Origin: Marinomonas sp. CT5
GTDB lineage: Bacteria > Pseudomonadota > Gammaproteobacteria > Pseudomonadales > Marinomonadaceae
DNA: 64,000 nucleotides
Reading direction: 5' to 3'
NCBI RefSeq assembly: GCF_018336975.1
Contig: NZ_CP025572.1
Span: forward strand, 1,388,560 to 1,452,559
Shown here: piece by piece, positions 47,181-56,750 of the stretch
Numbering within the stretch: the first letter of the stretch is position 1
How the letters are laid out: the number at the start of each line of letters is the position of its first letter
Program-made: the position numbers and the translations under genes
The notes under the pieces: generated by a model
Seen by the model: only the letters and a program-made list of their open reading frames with translations
Databases searched by the model: none
Told to the model about the DNA's origin: nothing

Positions 47181-47520
47181 TTCTCTTCCAATAATAGGAG
47201 ATCGTTAACGGCTGCGGCGCTTGCGGCATCGTGGCGGAGATCTCATAAGAATTAAGTTCGTTGATTTTCGATACTTTTGGCAAAAGTATCTGTGAGCGTA
47301 ACTATACCAATCTACTTATAACTAACAAGACTAAAGCTTTAGTATTTCTAGTCCGATTTAGTATATAGGTAATAAGTTACGCTTATATAAGTTCGATTTA
47401 TGTTTCTTTATTAATGCCAATGCCCACCTTATTAATAATGTTTCTTATTAACTCGGGTGAGCATTGGTTTTTTACTGCGTTTTTTTAGAGCTTAAAGAGG
47501 AAATAAGCCCTAATGCATGA
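47181..47520. other. Intergenic region between metG and rsxA
   Basis: This 340-bp AT-rich region lies between two minus-strand genes (rsxA promoter side and metG stop). It contains a plus-strand terminator-like hairpin (listed separately) and a perfect palindrome ACTAAAGCTTTAGT near 47329-47342. No ORF is convincing. Confidence 0.6.
47417..47473 (+). terminator. Strong plus-strand terminator-like hairpin with no known plus-strand gene upstream
   Basis: A 12-bp stem (CCAATGCCCACC with GGTGAGCATTGG, one G-U pair) encloses a loop with a second small AT stem and is followed by TTTTTT in the plus direction. Both neighbouring genes are on the minus strand, so its transcript is unknown. It may end a small RNA starting in 47200-47400 or block antisense transcription. 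Confidence 0.6.
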
Positions 47521-49572
47521 TTACATCACGCGTTGGCCAGGTTTAGCGCCAGCATGAGGTTCTAGTAGGTAAATTTCTTCACCACCAGGGCCTGCGGCTA
47601 AAACCATACCTTCTGACATGCCAAACTTCATTTTGCGAGGTGCAAGGTTCGCTACCATGACAGTGTGTTTGCCTTCTAAGTCTTCTGGCTTATAAGCTGA
47701 CTTAATACCAGAGAACACAGTGCGAGTTTCGCCGCCTATGTCCAAGGTCAGTTTTAGTAGTTTATTGGCTTTTTCTACGTGCTCGGCTTTGACGATCAAA
47801 GCAATACGCAAATCCACTTTGGCGAAGTCATCGAAATTGATTTCAGCTTCAAGAGGTTCTTTGCTCAATTCAGTTTCAACTTGTTTTGGTGCGGCGGCTT
47901 CTTTCGCTGCGGCTTCTGCTGCTGCTTCTTGTTTGCCTTCTTCAATGATGGCATCGATCTGCGCTTGTTCAATACGGCCCATTAGCGGCTTGAATTTGTT
48001 CACTGTTTTGCCAAACAACAATTCGCTGCGGTTATCCCATGTTAGTTCTTTGTCAAGGAAGGCCTCGGCGTCGGTCACTAGGTTCGGCATAACCGGTTTC
48101 AAGTAGGTCGCCAAAATGCTGAACAGGTTCAGCGCAACGGTACATACGTCTTGAACTTTAGGTAGGGTCGCTTCGTCTTTTGCTAATACCCAAGGCGCTT
48201 GCTCGGCAATGTATTCGTTCGCCACGTCCGCAAGGCGCATGATTTCACGAATCGCCTTACCGTATTCACGACCTTCAAAGTGTTCTGCAATCAAGTCGCC
48301 CGCGTCGATGAAAGATTGAATCATCTCGGCTTCGCTTATGTCACTTGCCAATTGTCCATCGAATTTCTTGTTGATGAAGCTAGCCGTACGGCTGGCAATG
48401 TTGACGACTTTACCCACAATGTCTGAGTTCACGCGTTGAAGGAAATCCCCTAGGCTAAGGTCGATATCGTCAACACGGGAGTTAAGCTTGGCTGCATAGT
48501 AGTAACGCAAGTATTGTGGGTCCAAATGCTTCAGATAAGTACGCGCTTTAATAAAAGTACCGCGCGATTTAGACATTTTTTCGCCATCAACCGTAACATA
48601 GCCGTGTGCATTGACCGCGGTTGGTGTGCGGTAACCAGCGCAATCCAACATGGCAGGCCAGAACAAAGCGTGGAAGTTGATAATGTCTTTACCAATGAAG
48701 TGATAAAGCTCTGCATCGGAATCTTTCGCCCAGTAGTCATCAAATTCCAAACCTTCGGTACGATCACAAAGGTTTTTGAAGCTCGCCATATAACCAATAG
48801 GAGCATCTAGCCACACATAGAAATATTTACCTGGTGCATCTGGAATTTCAAAACCAAAGTAAGGCGCGTCACGGCTGATGTCCCATTCTTTCAGGCCAGA
48901 GTCCAACCATTCAGATAGCTTGTTCGCGACTTGATCTTGTAACGTACCACTGCGAGTCCACTTTGCTAGGAAGTCTTGGAAATCAGGCAGTTTGAAGAAG
49001 TAGTGTTCTGAATCTTTTTCGATCGGAGTCGCGCCAGAATAAACAGAACGCGGATTGATCATTTCCATCGGCGTGTAAGTGGCAGAACAGACTTCACAGT
49101 TATCACCGTATTGATCTTCTGCTTTACATTTTGGGCATGTTCCCTTGATGAAACGGTCTGCAAGGAACATTTCTTTTTCAGGGTCGTACGCCTGCACGAT
49201 AGAACGCACAGCGATCTTGCCATTGTCGCGCAATGCTTTGTAGATGCTGTTAGAAAACTCACGGTTCTCTTCTGAGTGAGTCGAGTAATAGTTGTCGTAA
49301 CCGATCAGGAAGTCGTTAAAGTCCGCCATGTGCTCTTGGCGAACGCCATCGATCAACTCTTCTGAGGTGATGCCGTTTTGCGCGGCTTTGATCATGATCG
49401 CCGTGCCGTGTGCATCATCTGCGCATACCGCAGTACAAAGATGGCCGCGCATTTTTTGAAAACGCACCCAGATATCGGTTTGGATGTGCTCCAGCATGTG
49501 CCCTAAATGGATAGAACCATTGGCATAAGGAAGGGCGCTGGTGACTAAAATTTTGCGTTGCGTTTGTGCCAT
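47521..49572 (-). CDS. metG: Methionyl-tRNA synthetase
   Basis: A 683-residue class I synthetase from the preferred start [19 protein letters not shown] (49572); an upstream ATG at 49617 adds 15 unlikely residues. It has the HIGH-type motif ([11 protein letters not shown]), a four-cysteine zinc site ([17 protein letters not shown]), KMSKS ([12 protein letters not shown]) and a C-terminal tRNA-binding dimer domain ([17 protein letters not shown]). It charges tRNA-Met. The gene is divergent from mrp across a 288-bp gap. Confidence 0.97.
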   Translation of the reverse strand: MAQTQRKILVTSALPYANGSIHLGHMLEHIQTDIWVRFQKMRGHLCTAVCADDAHGTAIMIKAAQNGITSEELIDGVRQEHMADFNDFLIGYDNYYSTHSEENREFSNSIYKALRDNGKIAVRSIVQAYDPEKEMFLADRFIKGTCPKCKAEDQYGDNCEVCSATYTPMEMINPRSVYSGATPIEKDSEHYFFKLPDFQDFLAKWTRSGTLQDQVANKLSEWLDSGLKEWDISRDAPYFGFEIPDAPGKYFYVWLDAPIGYMASFKNLCDRTEGLEFDDYWAKDSDAELYHFIGKDIINFHALFWPAMLDCAGYRTPTAVNAHGYVTVDGEKMSKSRGTFIKARTYLKHLDPQYLRYYYAAKLNSRVDDIDLSLGDFLQRVNSDIVGKVVNIASRTASFINKKFDGQLASDISEAEMIQSFIDAGDLIAEHFEGREYGKAIREIMRLADVANEYIAEQAPWVLAKDEATLPKVQDVCTVALNLFSILATYLKPVMPNLVTDAEAFLDKELTWDNRSELLFGKTVNKFKPLMGRIEQAQIDAIIEEGKQEAAAEAAAKEAAAPKQVETELSKEPLEAEINFDDFAKVDLRIALIVKAEHVEKANKLLKLTLDIGGETRTVFSGIKSAYKPEDLEGKHTVMVANLAPRKMKFGMSEGMVLAAGPGGEEIYLLEPHAGAKPGQRVM

Positions 49573-49860
49573 TTTTGATAAGCCTGCTGGATTAAAAAAG
49601 GTCGGGTATTCTATCAATAATTAGGCGCAGATGACGAATAAATAAAGCACCTAAAGGATAGAGAGTATAAGAAAAGCGACATTATAAGACCCTATCTCCC
49701 ATGTGCAAGGGTTAGACTCTATTCTAAGCTCACTTCTAGGCTTGCTTTTCTGTAATTTGTCCCCACATTTGGCACAAGATAAACTAAACACGTTTTAAGA
49801 GATCGTTGAGCGATGTTACGAGCGACGGTGTCTTTATTTTCCGCCTTACAAGGATCCCCT

Positions 49861-50943
49861 ATGCTAACAGATGCCCAACTACAGGCGACTTTAGAAACCC
49901 TCATTGATGACAACTCCGGTCAGCCTTATGGTGCCGTATGGAATGTAGTGAGTGATGACAGCCGCGTTCATGTCACTTTGACGCTCGGTTACCCAGCACA
50001 GAAACAACAAGCGGCATTGGAAGCTAAAATTAAAACCTTAATGGCAGAGGATCGCGACTTGGTGCTAGACATCGACTTTAAGGTCGAAAGCCAAGCCACT
50101 CAAGGTAACATTGCCGGTTTAAAAGGGGTAAAAAACATCATCGCGGTGGCCTCTGGCAAAGGTGGTGTGGGCAAATCTACCACGACAGTTAACCTTGCGT
50201 TGGCTATGGCAAAAGAGGGCGCTCGGGTAGGCATCTTAGATGCTGATATCTATGGCCCAAGCCAAGGCATGTTGCTAGGCTTCCCAGAAGATACGCGTCC
50301 GCAAGTACGTGAAGACAAATTCTTTGTGCCACCAAGCGCCTTTGGTGTGCAAGTCATGTCGATGGCGTTTCTAACCACCAAAGACACACCCGTTGCATGG
50401 CGTGGACCTATGGTCACTGGCGCTTTGATGCAGATCTTGACGCAAACCGATTGGAATGACCTTGATTATTTGTTCATTGATATGCCACCGGGTACAGGCG
50501 ATATTCAGCTAACACTGGCGCAAAAAGTGCCGGTAGCGGGCTCTGTTATTGTGACGACACCGCAAGACATCGCCTTATTGGATGCGCGCCGCGGTATTGA
50601 AATGTTCAACAAGGTAAAAATTCCTGTGTTGGGCGTAGTAGAAAACATGTCGACCCATATTTGTTCTAACTGTGGTCATCATGAAGCCATCTTTGGTGAC
50701 GAAGGCGGTGCTAGCCTTGCAAAAGAATATAACGTCAACGTATTAGGTAAATTGCCACTGAGTCTAGCCATTCGTGAGCAAAGCGATGCAGGCCGTCCAA
50801 TCGTGGTAAATGCACCAGAAAGTGATACGGCAGGCATTTATCAGTCGATTGCACGCAAGCTTGGTGCTACCCTTGCATCCAAACAAGGCTCTGGACTAGG
50901 TGAGCAATTTGCCATGCCGACTATTAGCATGAGCGACGATTAA
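49861..50943 (+). CDS. apbC: Iron-sulfur cluster carrier protein Mrp/ApbC
   Basis: A P-loop NTPase of 360 residues from the ATG at 49861, chosen because AAGGA sits 6 nt before it and MLTDAQLQATLETLI is the usual Mrp start; an upstream ATG at 49813 has no such site. An N-terminal MIP18-like domain is followed by a deviant Walker A (ASGKGGVGKSTTT), DADIYGPSQG, and the CxxC cluster site HICSNCGHHEAIFG. It carries Fe-S clusters to apoproteins. Confidence 0.95.
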   Translation: MLTDAQLQATLETLIDDNSGQPYGAVWNVVSDDSRVHVTLTLGYPAQKQQAALEAKIKTLMAEDRDLVLDIDFKVESQATQGNIAGLKGVKNIIAVASGKGGVGKSTTTVNLALAMAKEGARVGILDADIYGPSQGMLLGFPEDTRPQVREDKFFVPPSAFGVQVMSMAFLTTKDTPVAWRGPMVTGALMQILTQTDWNDLDYLFIDMPPGTGDIQLTLAQKVPVAGSVIVTTPQDIALLDARRGIEMFNKVKIPVLGVVENMSTHICSNCGHHEAIFGDEGGASLAKEYNVNVLGKLPLSLAIREQSDAGRPIVVNAPESDTAGIYQSIARKLGATLASKQGSGLGEQFAMPTISMSDD

Positions 50944-50990
50944 AAAAACAGCCTAATCAGAGCGATTAAATAGAAAATTGAGGAAAAGAA

Positions 50991-51575
50991 ATGCGTTTGT
51001 GTGACCGAGATATCATCAAAGCCCTAGACGAAGGTTCCATAGTAATTGAACCGCGCCCTGATAACAGCGTGATTAGTGGTGTGTCCGTTGATTTACGATT
51101 GGGCAACTCGTTTCGTGTTTTCCAAGGTCACCCTGCGCCTTACCTTGATCTAAGCAGCTCAAAAGCCGACCTTAGCAAAGTTATTGAATCTGTCATGAGT
51201 GAAGAAATACTGGTCGACGACGGCAAGCCTTTCTTCATTCATCCTGGGGAGTTAGTACTCGGTGTCACCAAAGAATCGGTCACCGTACCTGATAACCTAG
51301 TTGGCTGGCTCGATGGTCGCTCTTCCTTGGCGCGCCTTGGCTTAATGGTCCACGTCACCGCACACCGAATCGACCCAGGTTGGAGCGGCGGTATCGTTCT
51401 AGAATTCCTTAACGGTGGCAAACTGCCCATCGCCCTAAGCCCAGGCATGACCATCGGCGCCATCAACTTTGAAACCATGTCGGGTTCGGCGGAACGTCCT
51501 TACAACAAACGTGATAACGCTAAGTATAAAGACCAGACCTCCGCGGTTGGTAGCCGGATTTCCGGCGAGAATTAG
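50991..51575 (+). CDS. dcd: dCTP deaminase
   Basis: A 194-residue homotrimeric enzyme converting dCTP to dUTP. It shows [37 protein letters not shown], and the active-site stretch [24 protein letters not shown] with catalytic Glu in IVLEFLNGG. It starts 47 bp after mrp on the same strand and ends at a terminator. It marks the left edge of conserved core before the cassette cluster. Confidence 0.97.
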   Translation: MRLCDRDIIKALDEGSIVIEPRPDNSVISGVSVDLRLGNSFRVFQGHPAPYLDLSSSKADLSKVIESVMSEEILVDDGKPFFIHPGELVLGVTKESVTVPDNLVGWLDGRSSLARLGLMVHVTAHRIDPGWSGGIVLEFLNGGKLPIALSPGMTIGAINFETMSGSAERPYNKRDNAKYKDQTSAVGSRISGEN

Positions 51576-51603
51576 TTTTTAATTGCAAATTGCCTTATTG
51601 GGT

Positions 51604-51624
51604 AAAGGGGTCGAACCCCTTTTT
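51604..51624 (+). terminator. Rho-independent terminator after dcd
   Basis: A 7-bp stem AAAGGGG with CCCCTTT and a 5-nt loop, followed by T-run. It lies 29 bp after the dcd stop. Confidence 0.8.
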
Positions 51625-51726
51625 AACCCCAAGGTATTTCAAATATTAAAAGCCCTTTCTAAAAAGGGCTATGACTCCTTGGTTATAGTCTAATCAAGTT
51701 CCATTCAAACGCTTTGTATTCCCAAC

Positions 51727-51780
51727 CTTTATTCCGCTCTGCTGAGCGGGTAACTTTTTGCAAGCGCCCAAAAAGTAACC
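51727..51780 (+). repeat. Palindromic REP-like repeat, first copy
   Basis: Two hairpins in a row: CCGCTCTGCTGAGCGG (6-bp stem, 51734-51749) and a 12-bp imperfect stem GGTAACTTTTTG with CAAAAAGTAACC (51749-51780). The first 30 bp recur in inverted orientation at 55323-55354. This kind of unit (CAAGCGCCCAAAAAGTAACC) is common in marine gammaproteobacterial intergenic regions. Confidence 0.7.
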
Positions 51781-51830
51781 AAAAATTCGCTTTATCGGGC
51801 TATCGCCCAAACGTCTCATTTACTTTGTTT

Positions 51831-52290
51831 AAGATTGGTCTAGCAGGACGATTTTTACCGTAAGGCATAGATTGGTTTTGTTGGTGGAGGGAAAGGTATT
51901 TTTAACTGACCCTGAAACTCCATAGGGTCGCGCAACTTCGTCGCGTCGAACTGGCTTCTTCTGAAATGAAAGTCAAAACGCAATTTATGAGTGGATATAT
52001 AATCTATTTTTGAGATGAAGGTATTTTTGCTCGTTTCACCACTTTAAATAAACCAGTTGTACGCGTTTTGTGCTGGAGGTAGGTAAGAAAGTCCTCTAAT
52101 ATCAATGAATAAGGATTCATAGGGTAGAAATAACGCGCTGTGGATAAAAGGAATAACACGCATGCTCGTTTTTCTAGTTTTCACTTTTGTGAATAGCTTT
52201 ATAAAACTTTTATTATTCAATTGTTTATAAGGTTTTTTTAGATGGTTTTGAAATTGACTAAACGTGCATGCGCATTATTAAAATGTTATG
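51831..52290 (+). repeat. Long diverged direct repeat, copy 1 (upstream of the parA cassette)
   Basis: This 460-bp non-coding unit matches 56751-57210 along its whole length at a near constant offset (4920-4921). Shared landmarks are GACGATTTTTA-CGTAAGG at the start, TTTTTGCTCGTTT, TTTTGTGCTGG, TAACGCGCTGTGGATAA and GCATGCGCA-TATTAA near the end. It has a perfect DnaA-box sequence TGTGGATAA at 52139-52147. The region has no good ORF. It ends 47 bp before the parA start. Confidence 0.85.
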
Positions 52291-52336
52291 TATCTCGGCC
52301 ATATAATTAAGTTTCGGTACAATTAAAGGAGTAATG

Positions 52337-53263
52337 ATGAAAATAATATCAGTAATAAATTACAAAGGTGGTGTTGGTAAAACGACCGTTACGGCCAATA
52401 TAGCTGCTGAATTAGCAAGAAGAAATAAAAGAGTGTTATTACTCGATATGGATGCTCAGGCCAGCTTAACTTTTTCTTTTATTAGCCCTGATTATTGGGA
52501 CAAAAATCTGAAAGATACAAAAACAATAAAAAATTATTTTGATGCGATCAGCCAAGGCTTGGCTCCTCCATCATTATCTAGCTTAGTTGTTAGACCTGGA
52601 GTAAATAACGTACTGCAACAAATGGGTGCAACAGGTTTGGTTGACTTGATTCCCTCTCACCTTGGTTTGATTAATGTAGATTTAGAGCTAGCTACATTAC
52701 TTGGTGGTGCAAACATGAATCAAGCAAAACTAAATTATATTAAAGTCCATGGTAAATTAAGAGATTCGATAGTTGAATATGCCTCTAACTTTTATGATGT
52801 GGTATTGATCGACTGCCCGCCTAACTTTAATATTGTTACCAAGAATGCGTTAATTGCGTCTGATCAAATATTGATACCAGCCAAGCCCGATTACCTTTCA
52901 ACTCTAGGTATTGATTATTTGCATAGAAGTGTAGATCAATTAATTCGAGAATTTAATGAATTCGCTTCTATGGATGTAACTGTTCCTCAATCTAGTCCAG
53001 CAATGTTGGGTGTTGTTTTTACAATGATACAAATATATTCAGGGGCACCAATCGGATCTCAGCAACAGTTTATTACTCAAACGCAACGACTTGGTATACC
53101 TACTTTTTCTACATATTTCAGAGAAAATAAATCAATCTTTGCATCTGCTCCGCAAGATGGGATTCCCGTAACACTGCATGAATACAGCAGAGGGACTTAC
53201 TCTGATGTAGTTTCAGAAATAAATTCATTTGTAGATGAATTTCAAAGAGCTACAGGTGTTTAA
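52337..53263 (+). CDS. ParA-family ATPase in a gene cassette
   Basis: A 308-residue ParA/MinD-type ATPase with the deviant Walker A VINYKGGVGKTTVTANIA, A' motif LLLDMDAQASLTFSF, Walker B VVLIDCPPNFNIV and a C-terminal helical part. Start ATG at 52337 gives the best spacing to AAGGAG (52326-52331). Chromosome and plasmid partition ATPases normally pair with a ParB; here the next gene is a small non-ParB protein. The sequence is more AT-rich than core genes and stands at the start of the cassette cluster. Confidence 0.85.
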   Translation: MKIISVINYKGGVGKTTVTANIAAELARRNKRVLLLDMDAQASLTFSFISPDYWDKNLKDTKTIKNYFDAISQGLAPPSLSSLVVRPGVNNVLQQMGATGLVDLIPSHLGLINVDLELATLLGGANMNQAKLNYIKVHGKLRDSIVEYASNFYDVVLIDCPPNFNIVTKNALIASDQILIPAKPDYLSTLGIDYLHRSVDQLIREFNEFASMDVTVPQSSPAMLGVVFTMIQIYSGAPIGSQQQFITQTQRLGIPTFSTYFRENKSIFASAPQDGIPVTLHEYSRGTYSDVVSEINSFVDEFQRATGV

Positions 53264-53264
53264 A

Positions 53265-53660
53265 ATGAAAAATGAAAATATAATATCCAAATTTTTGATT
53301 GAGCTAGTTAAAGATCTTGAATCACTTTCAGAAAGTGATATCAAAAAACTTAACAGTGGAGAGTACTCCTTAGCATTAAAGGTGTTAAAGAAAAATCAAT
53401 CGCAAGAAGGTAAACCTGAACTTGATACAAAAAAGGCAAATTTAGTGCTCGATGAGCTGAAAGCCTGTAATAGTCGTGATTCAGGATATGAAATCCTAAA
53501 TAATAACTTTAAAAATAAAAATGAATTAGAGTGGTTTGCAAAACAGATTGATATTTTTGTAATGAAGCAGGATAAGGTCGATAAAATTAGAGAAAAAATT
53601 ATTGAAGGTACGGTAGGTGCCACATTGAGATCTAGTGCCATTCAAAGAAACGATACATAA
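53265..53660 (+). CDS. Small helical partner of the cassette ParA
   Basis: A 131-residue acidic and lysine-rich helical protein starting at 53265 directly behind the parA stop (one base between), with AGG from the end of parA as ribosome site. I recognise no ParB, HTH or ribbon-helix-helix motif. Coupling to parA suggests it works with it. Its stop codon lies in the R'' box of the attC-like site at 53655, as usual for cassette genes. Confidence 0.65.
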   Translation: MKNENIISKFLIELVKDLESLSESDIKKLNSGEYSLALKVLKKNQSQEGKPELDTKKANLVLDELKACNSRDSGYEILNNNFKNKNELEWFAKQIDIFVMKQDKVDKIREKIIEGTVGATLRSSAIQRNDT

Positions 53661-53761
53661 CAATCGCATCAAATCTGACGTCACAAGTCAGCCCGATTTT
53701 TGCAAAAAAAAAGCCGCAAAAATCGGTCCAACTTGCTCCGCAGTTTATGCGGGCGTTCTGT
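53655..53761 (+). other. attC-like recombination site A
   Basis: R''-like ACATAAC at 53655-53661 and R'-like GTTCTGT at 53755-53761 frame 107 bp. The inner arms pair: AACAATCGCATCAAA against TTTATGCGGGCGTT. The central part holds an additional perfect stem CCGATTTTTGC/GCAAAAATCGG. This is the fold expected for integron attC sites. Confidence 0.8.
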
Positions 53762-53774
53762 GTAAGGAGTAATA

Positions 53775-54290
53775 GTGGAAAAGGTATTCTGGTTGAGAGA
53801 GGGTTTGCTCGCGGGGCGATCTGGTCCAAATCTTGATCCATGGGATTTGGAAACATTTAAGAATAATGGTTTTTCGGCTATTTTAAGTGTTAATGATGGC
53901 GAAATGGTACACGAGAGTTTAATTGAATCATTGGGATTTAATTACGCGAATATACCTATGTCATCTAATGCGCCTGTTCAGCCAGGAGATAAAGAGCTTT
54001 GTTTAAGGAATCTTCCAAAAGCTATGAAATTTTTGGGTGAAAATTTAAGGAATGGTCCGGTACTGGTTCACTGCCGTTCTGGAAAAGACCGAACTGGTTT
54101 AGTCTTGGCAGCTAGCTTGATAGCCATTGATGGAGCAGAGGTTGATATTTCTATGATTGAAGTCCTTAAGGTTAGGGAGGTTGCCTTCAGTGCTGATGGA
54201 TGGATGAGCTTTTCTAAAGGTGTGCTCGAAGCATTTTACTTACAGAACAAGTCAATGTTGTCTGACTCGTTATCACTTGCCTCAAATTGA
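53775..54290 (+). CDS. Protein tyrosine/dual-specificity phosphatase-like protein
   Basis: A 171-residue protein with the CX5R phosphatase loop VHCRSGKDRTGLV (Cys and Arg catalytic) and an upstream WDLETFKNNGFSAILSVND typical of the cysteine-based DSP fold. The start is a GTG at 53775 with AAGGAG 6 nt upstream. Length fits small bacterial phosphatases. It probably forms a cassette with the following GNAT gene, since no attC separates them (28 bp gap). The substrate is unknown. Confidence 0.8.
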   Translation: MEKVFWLREGLLAGRSGPNLDPWDLETFKNNGFSAILSVNDGEMVHESLIESLGFNYANIPMSSNAPVQPGDKELCLRNLPKAMKFLGENLRNGPVLVHCRSGKDRTGLVLAASLIAIDGAEVDISMIEVLKVREVAFSADGWMSFSKGVLEAFYLQNKSMLSDSLSLASN

Positions 54291-54318
54291 AACGTTAAAT
54301 TTTTAATCGGGCTTAGTG

Positions 54319-54750
54319 ATGAATATCGAGATCGTAGAAAAAGCAGATCATCTTAAGTTGATAGAAGTTTGGGAAGCGTCGGTCAGGGCAACGCATGATT
54401 TTCTGGCTGAAGATGATCTACAGGAGTTAAAGCCGTTAATTTTGGAACAGTATTTTGACGCAGTTGATTTAAGGTGCGTTAAAAACAGTAACGGCGAAGT
54501 TCAGGGATTCTGCGGAGTACATGACGGTAATATTGAGATGTTGTTCATCTCACCTGATGCACGTGGCAAAGGCATTGGTGCCATGTTAGCGGCCCATGCT
54601 ATCAATGAGCAGGGAGTATCAAAGGTTGATGTAAACGAGCAGAATGAACAGGCGCTAGGTTTTTACCAGCATATTGGCTTTAAAGTGACAGGCCGATCAG
54701 CAGTAGATGGGCAGGGTAAGCCTTATCCTCTGTTGCATATGGCGCTATAA
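54319..54750 (+). CDS. GNAT-family N-acetyltransferase
   Basis: A 143-residue GNAT protein starting MNIEIVEKADHLKLIEVWE, with the acetyl-CoA site ISPDARGKGIGAMLAAHAI (R/Q-x-x-G-x-G/A pattern) and the late NEQNEQALGFYQHIGFKVTG. GTG at 54316 just before the ATG is a possible alternative start. Its stop is 2 bp from attC site B, so it is the last gene of its cassette. The acceptor substrate cannot be told. Confidence 0.87.
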   Translation: MNIEIVEKADHLKLIEVWEASVRATHDFLAEDDLQELKPLILEQYFDAVDLRCVKNSNGEVQGFCGVHDGNIEMLFISPDARGKGIGAMLAAHAINEQGVSKVDVNEQNEQALGFYQHIGFKVTGRSAVDGQGKPYPLLHMAL

Positions 54751-54752
54751 AA

Positions 54753-54831
54753 ATTTAACAAAGCCAGTCACGGTGGTGCCTATTGCATTGCGGCTTCGCC
54801 TCCATTCCGTAACCGCGTAGGCTGGTTGGGG
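54753..54831 (+). other. attC-like recombination site B
   Basis: R'' is a perfect RYYYAAC match (ATTTAAC, 54753-54759) and R' is GTTGGGG (54825-54831), which pairs with R'' using G-U pairs. Length is 79 bp. The core contains GCCAG and CTGG arms and a central CGGTGG/CCG hairpin. It lies directly between the GNAT and VOC genes. Confidence 0.65.
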
Positions 54832-54868
54832 TCATGCTACCGACCCGAAATCTTCAATAAGGAATACG

Positions 54869-55285
54869 ATGAAACAGAATATTGTCCATATAGCTTTGGT
54901 TGTAAAAGACTACGATGAAGCAATAGATTTTTACGTAAACAAACTCAAATTTGAGCTTATTGAAGATACCTACCAACCTGAGCAAGATAAACGTTGGGTG
55001 GTTGTCGCTCCGCCTAACTCTCATGGTGTTACTCTATTGCTTGCTAAAGCATCGAAACCAGAACAGCATGACTTTATTGGAAACCAAACTGGTGGCCGAG
55101 TGTTCTTGTTCCTAAATACCGACGATTTTTGGCGTGACTTTGAGCGCATGAAATCTATTGGTATTAATTTTGTTCGAGAGCCTGCAGAACAAGACTATGG
55201 AACGGTAGCAGTGTTTGAAGACTTGTATGGAAACTTGTGGGATCTGCTCCAACTAAACCCAGACCATCCGATGGCGAAAAGGTAG
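54869..55285 (+). CDS. VOC-superfamily protein (glyoxalase/bleomycin resistance type)
   Basis: A 138-residue single VOC-fold protein beginning MKQNIVHIALVVKDYDEAIDFYVNKL, with metal-ligand His7 and a late Glu in VAVFEDLYGNLWDLLQ. Function within the superfamily is open (enzyme or drug binding). AAGGA lies upstream of its ATG. The stop overlaps a half attC site. Confidence 0.88.
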   Translation: MKQNIVHIALVVKDYDEAIDFYVNKLKFELIEDTYQPEQDKRWVVVAPPNSHGVTLLLAKASKPEQHDFIGNQTGGRVFLFLNTDDFWRDFERMKSIGINFVREPAEQDYGTVAVFEDLYGNLWDLLQLNPDHPMAKR

Positions 55286-55325
55286 CATAACATGCAATTT
55301 AAGAGGGGATCTCAACGCTTGGCAA
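55285..55325 (+). other. Truncated attC site (5' half), VCR/VPR-like
   Basis: GCATAAC followed by ATGCAATTTAAGAGGGG and CTCAACGCTTGGC is the left half of a Vibrio-type attC repeat. The right half is absent: the sequence runs straight into the REP-like element at 55323. Confidence 0.7.
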
Positions 55326-55354
55326 AAGTTACCCGCCCAGCAGGGCGGAATAAA
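55323..55354 (-). repeat. Palindromic REP-like repeat, second copy (inverted)
   Basis: AAAAGTTACCCGCC and GGGCGGAATAAA with a 4-nt loop match the reverse complement of 51727-51757 with few changes, including the compensated stem CCGCCC/GGGCGG. The two copies flank the parA-to-VOC cassettes in opposite orientation. Confidence 0.75.
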
Positions 55355-55459
55355 CTTTCAGCTCAAAGTCATTGAGAAGTAACAAATATACTTGAAGGCC
55401 AAAGAGCAACCCCATTCTCCACCTTCTTAATTAGAAGGAAAAATGGGGGTTAGTGGTAT

Positions 55460-56581
55460 TTACTCCATTTCGTTTAGCAGTTTGCGCCAGCCAACCACAT
55501 TGGCAGGGCCTTTTACACGAATCATGGTGTTACGAATAAATCGTCCAATGGGTGAGCGACCTAAGCCGGCGAGTTTAATGATTTTATTCGACTCATTTAC
55601 CGTCCACGTTACTCTCGCTGTGCGTTGTTGCTGATAGTGTTTTAACGCTTCGGCTAGTTCGAATTGCTCCAGCGCGTCCGCTAAACAGTTGATGTCTTCT
55701 AACGACATGCCAGCGCCTTGTTGCAAGCTTGGCGGGCAACCATGCAAGGCATCGCCCACTAACACGACCCGATTAAACAAAGACTCCGTGTTTTTTACCG
55801 TTTTTAACTGACCCAGTACGATGGGTTGCTCTGCCGTTAGATTCTTTATGCAATCTGATACAGGTGAAGCGTAATCGGCAAAGATGTCTTGAATGGCTTG
55901 ATGGCTAGGCAAGGACGCGAACTTTCCATCGTCATCCATAATCTGGCCGTAACAATAGACTTCTTCTTCGCTGATCGGGTAAATCATGAAGGCGGAATCA
56001 TTACCCACGTAGTAAGTTGGCTGAATACCTGCGATAGGCTTTTTCGTGGTGTATCGCCAGTTGGTCACTTTATGAGAAAGAGGGGCGGAGTCGGTTTGTA
56101 CCATTTGTCTAACGGAGGAGTTAATACCATCAGCCGCGACAACTAAATCGTAGGATTTGGTTTCTCCCGATTGAAACGTCACCAGTACGTCATTGTCACC
56201 TTGTTTAAGGTCTTCAAGCCAAGTGTTCAACTGAACGGCTTCTGCCATGTCTTTTCTTAGCACAGACATCAGGTCATCGCGCTTTAACGCGACAAAAGGC
56301 GCTTTATTCAGCGGGGCTTGGTGCAACGAAGCAGACGCCAGCGTTTTGCCAGACGGTAGGGCGTATTCCACTTGGTTTACTTGGTAGGCTAAATCCAGCA
56401 CTGGCTGACTTAAGCCCAATTTTTCCAATGCCAGCATAGCGTTAGCCGGTAAGCAAATAGCCGCGCCTTCACTTTCTAGCACTGCAGATTTTTCAATAAT
56501 ATCGACCGCAAATCCCAATGGTTTCAAACGTCGATATAAAGCACAACCTGCTACCCCAGCACCGACAATTAACACTCGCAT
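55460..56581 (-). CDS. FAD-dependent monooxygenase (salicylate/UbiH-type)
   Basis: A 373-residue flavoprotein with the N-terminal GxGxxG (LIVGAGVAGCALYRRL), DG motif VVAADGINSSVR and GD motif VVLVGDALHGCPPSLQQGAGM. These mark the PHBH-type aromatic hydroxylases. The substrate is unknown. It is the only gene in 52-59 kb read on the minus strand, and has no attC next to its 3' end, so it may be a resident gene or an inverted insertion between cassettes. Confidence 0.87.
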   Translation of the reverse strand: MRVLIVGAGVAGCALYRRLKPLGFAVDIIEKSAVLESEGAAICLPANAMLALEKLGLSQPVLDLAYQVNQVEYALPSGKTLASASLHQAPLNKAPFVALKRDDLMSVLRKDMAEAVQLNTWLEDLKQGDNDVLVTFQSGETKSYDLVVAADGINSSVRQMVQTDSAPLSHKVTNWRYTTKKPIAGIQPTYYVGNDSAFMIYPISEEEVYCYGQIMDDDGKFASLPSHQAIQDIFADYASPVSDCIKNLTAEQPIVLGQLKTVKNTESLFNRVVLVGDALHGCPPSLQQGAGMSLEDINCLADALEQFELAEALKHYQQQRTARVTWTVNESNKIIKLAGLGRSPIGRFIRNTMIRVKGPANVVGWRKLLNEME

Positions 56582-56750
56582 TACACTTCTCTCTTTGTTG
56601 ACTCATGTTGCGGGTATTTTATCGCTAGACGCCAAGAGTATCGATAGGTTGATGCATTTGAACTAAAAAAATCCATATAAATTAGGGTTTTATACGATTT
56701 TGTAGGGATGAGGTGTTCAATCTACCCCAAACTTTTCATCCATGTTGTTA

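Noticed and set aside
47417..47473. Hairpin as terminator of metG
   Set aside because: metG reads on the minus strand and the T-run follows the hairpin only in the plus direction.
54291..54318. attC between the phosphatase and GNAT genes
   Set aside because: The 28-bp gap is too short for an attC site; both genes probably share one cassette.
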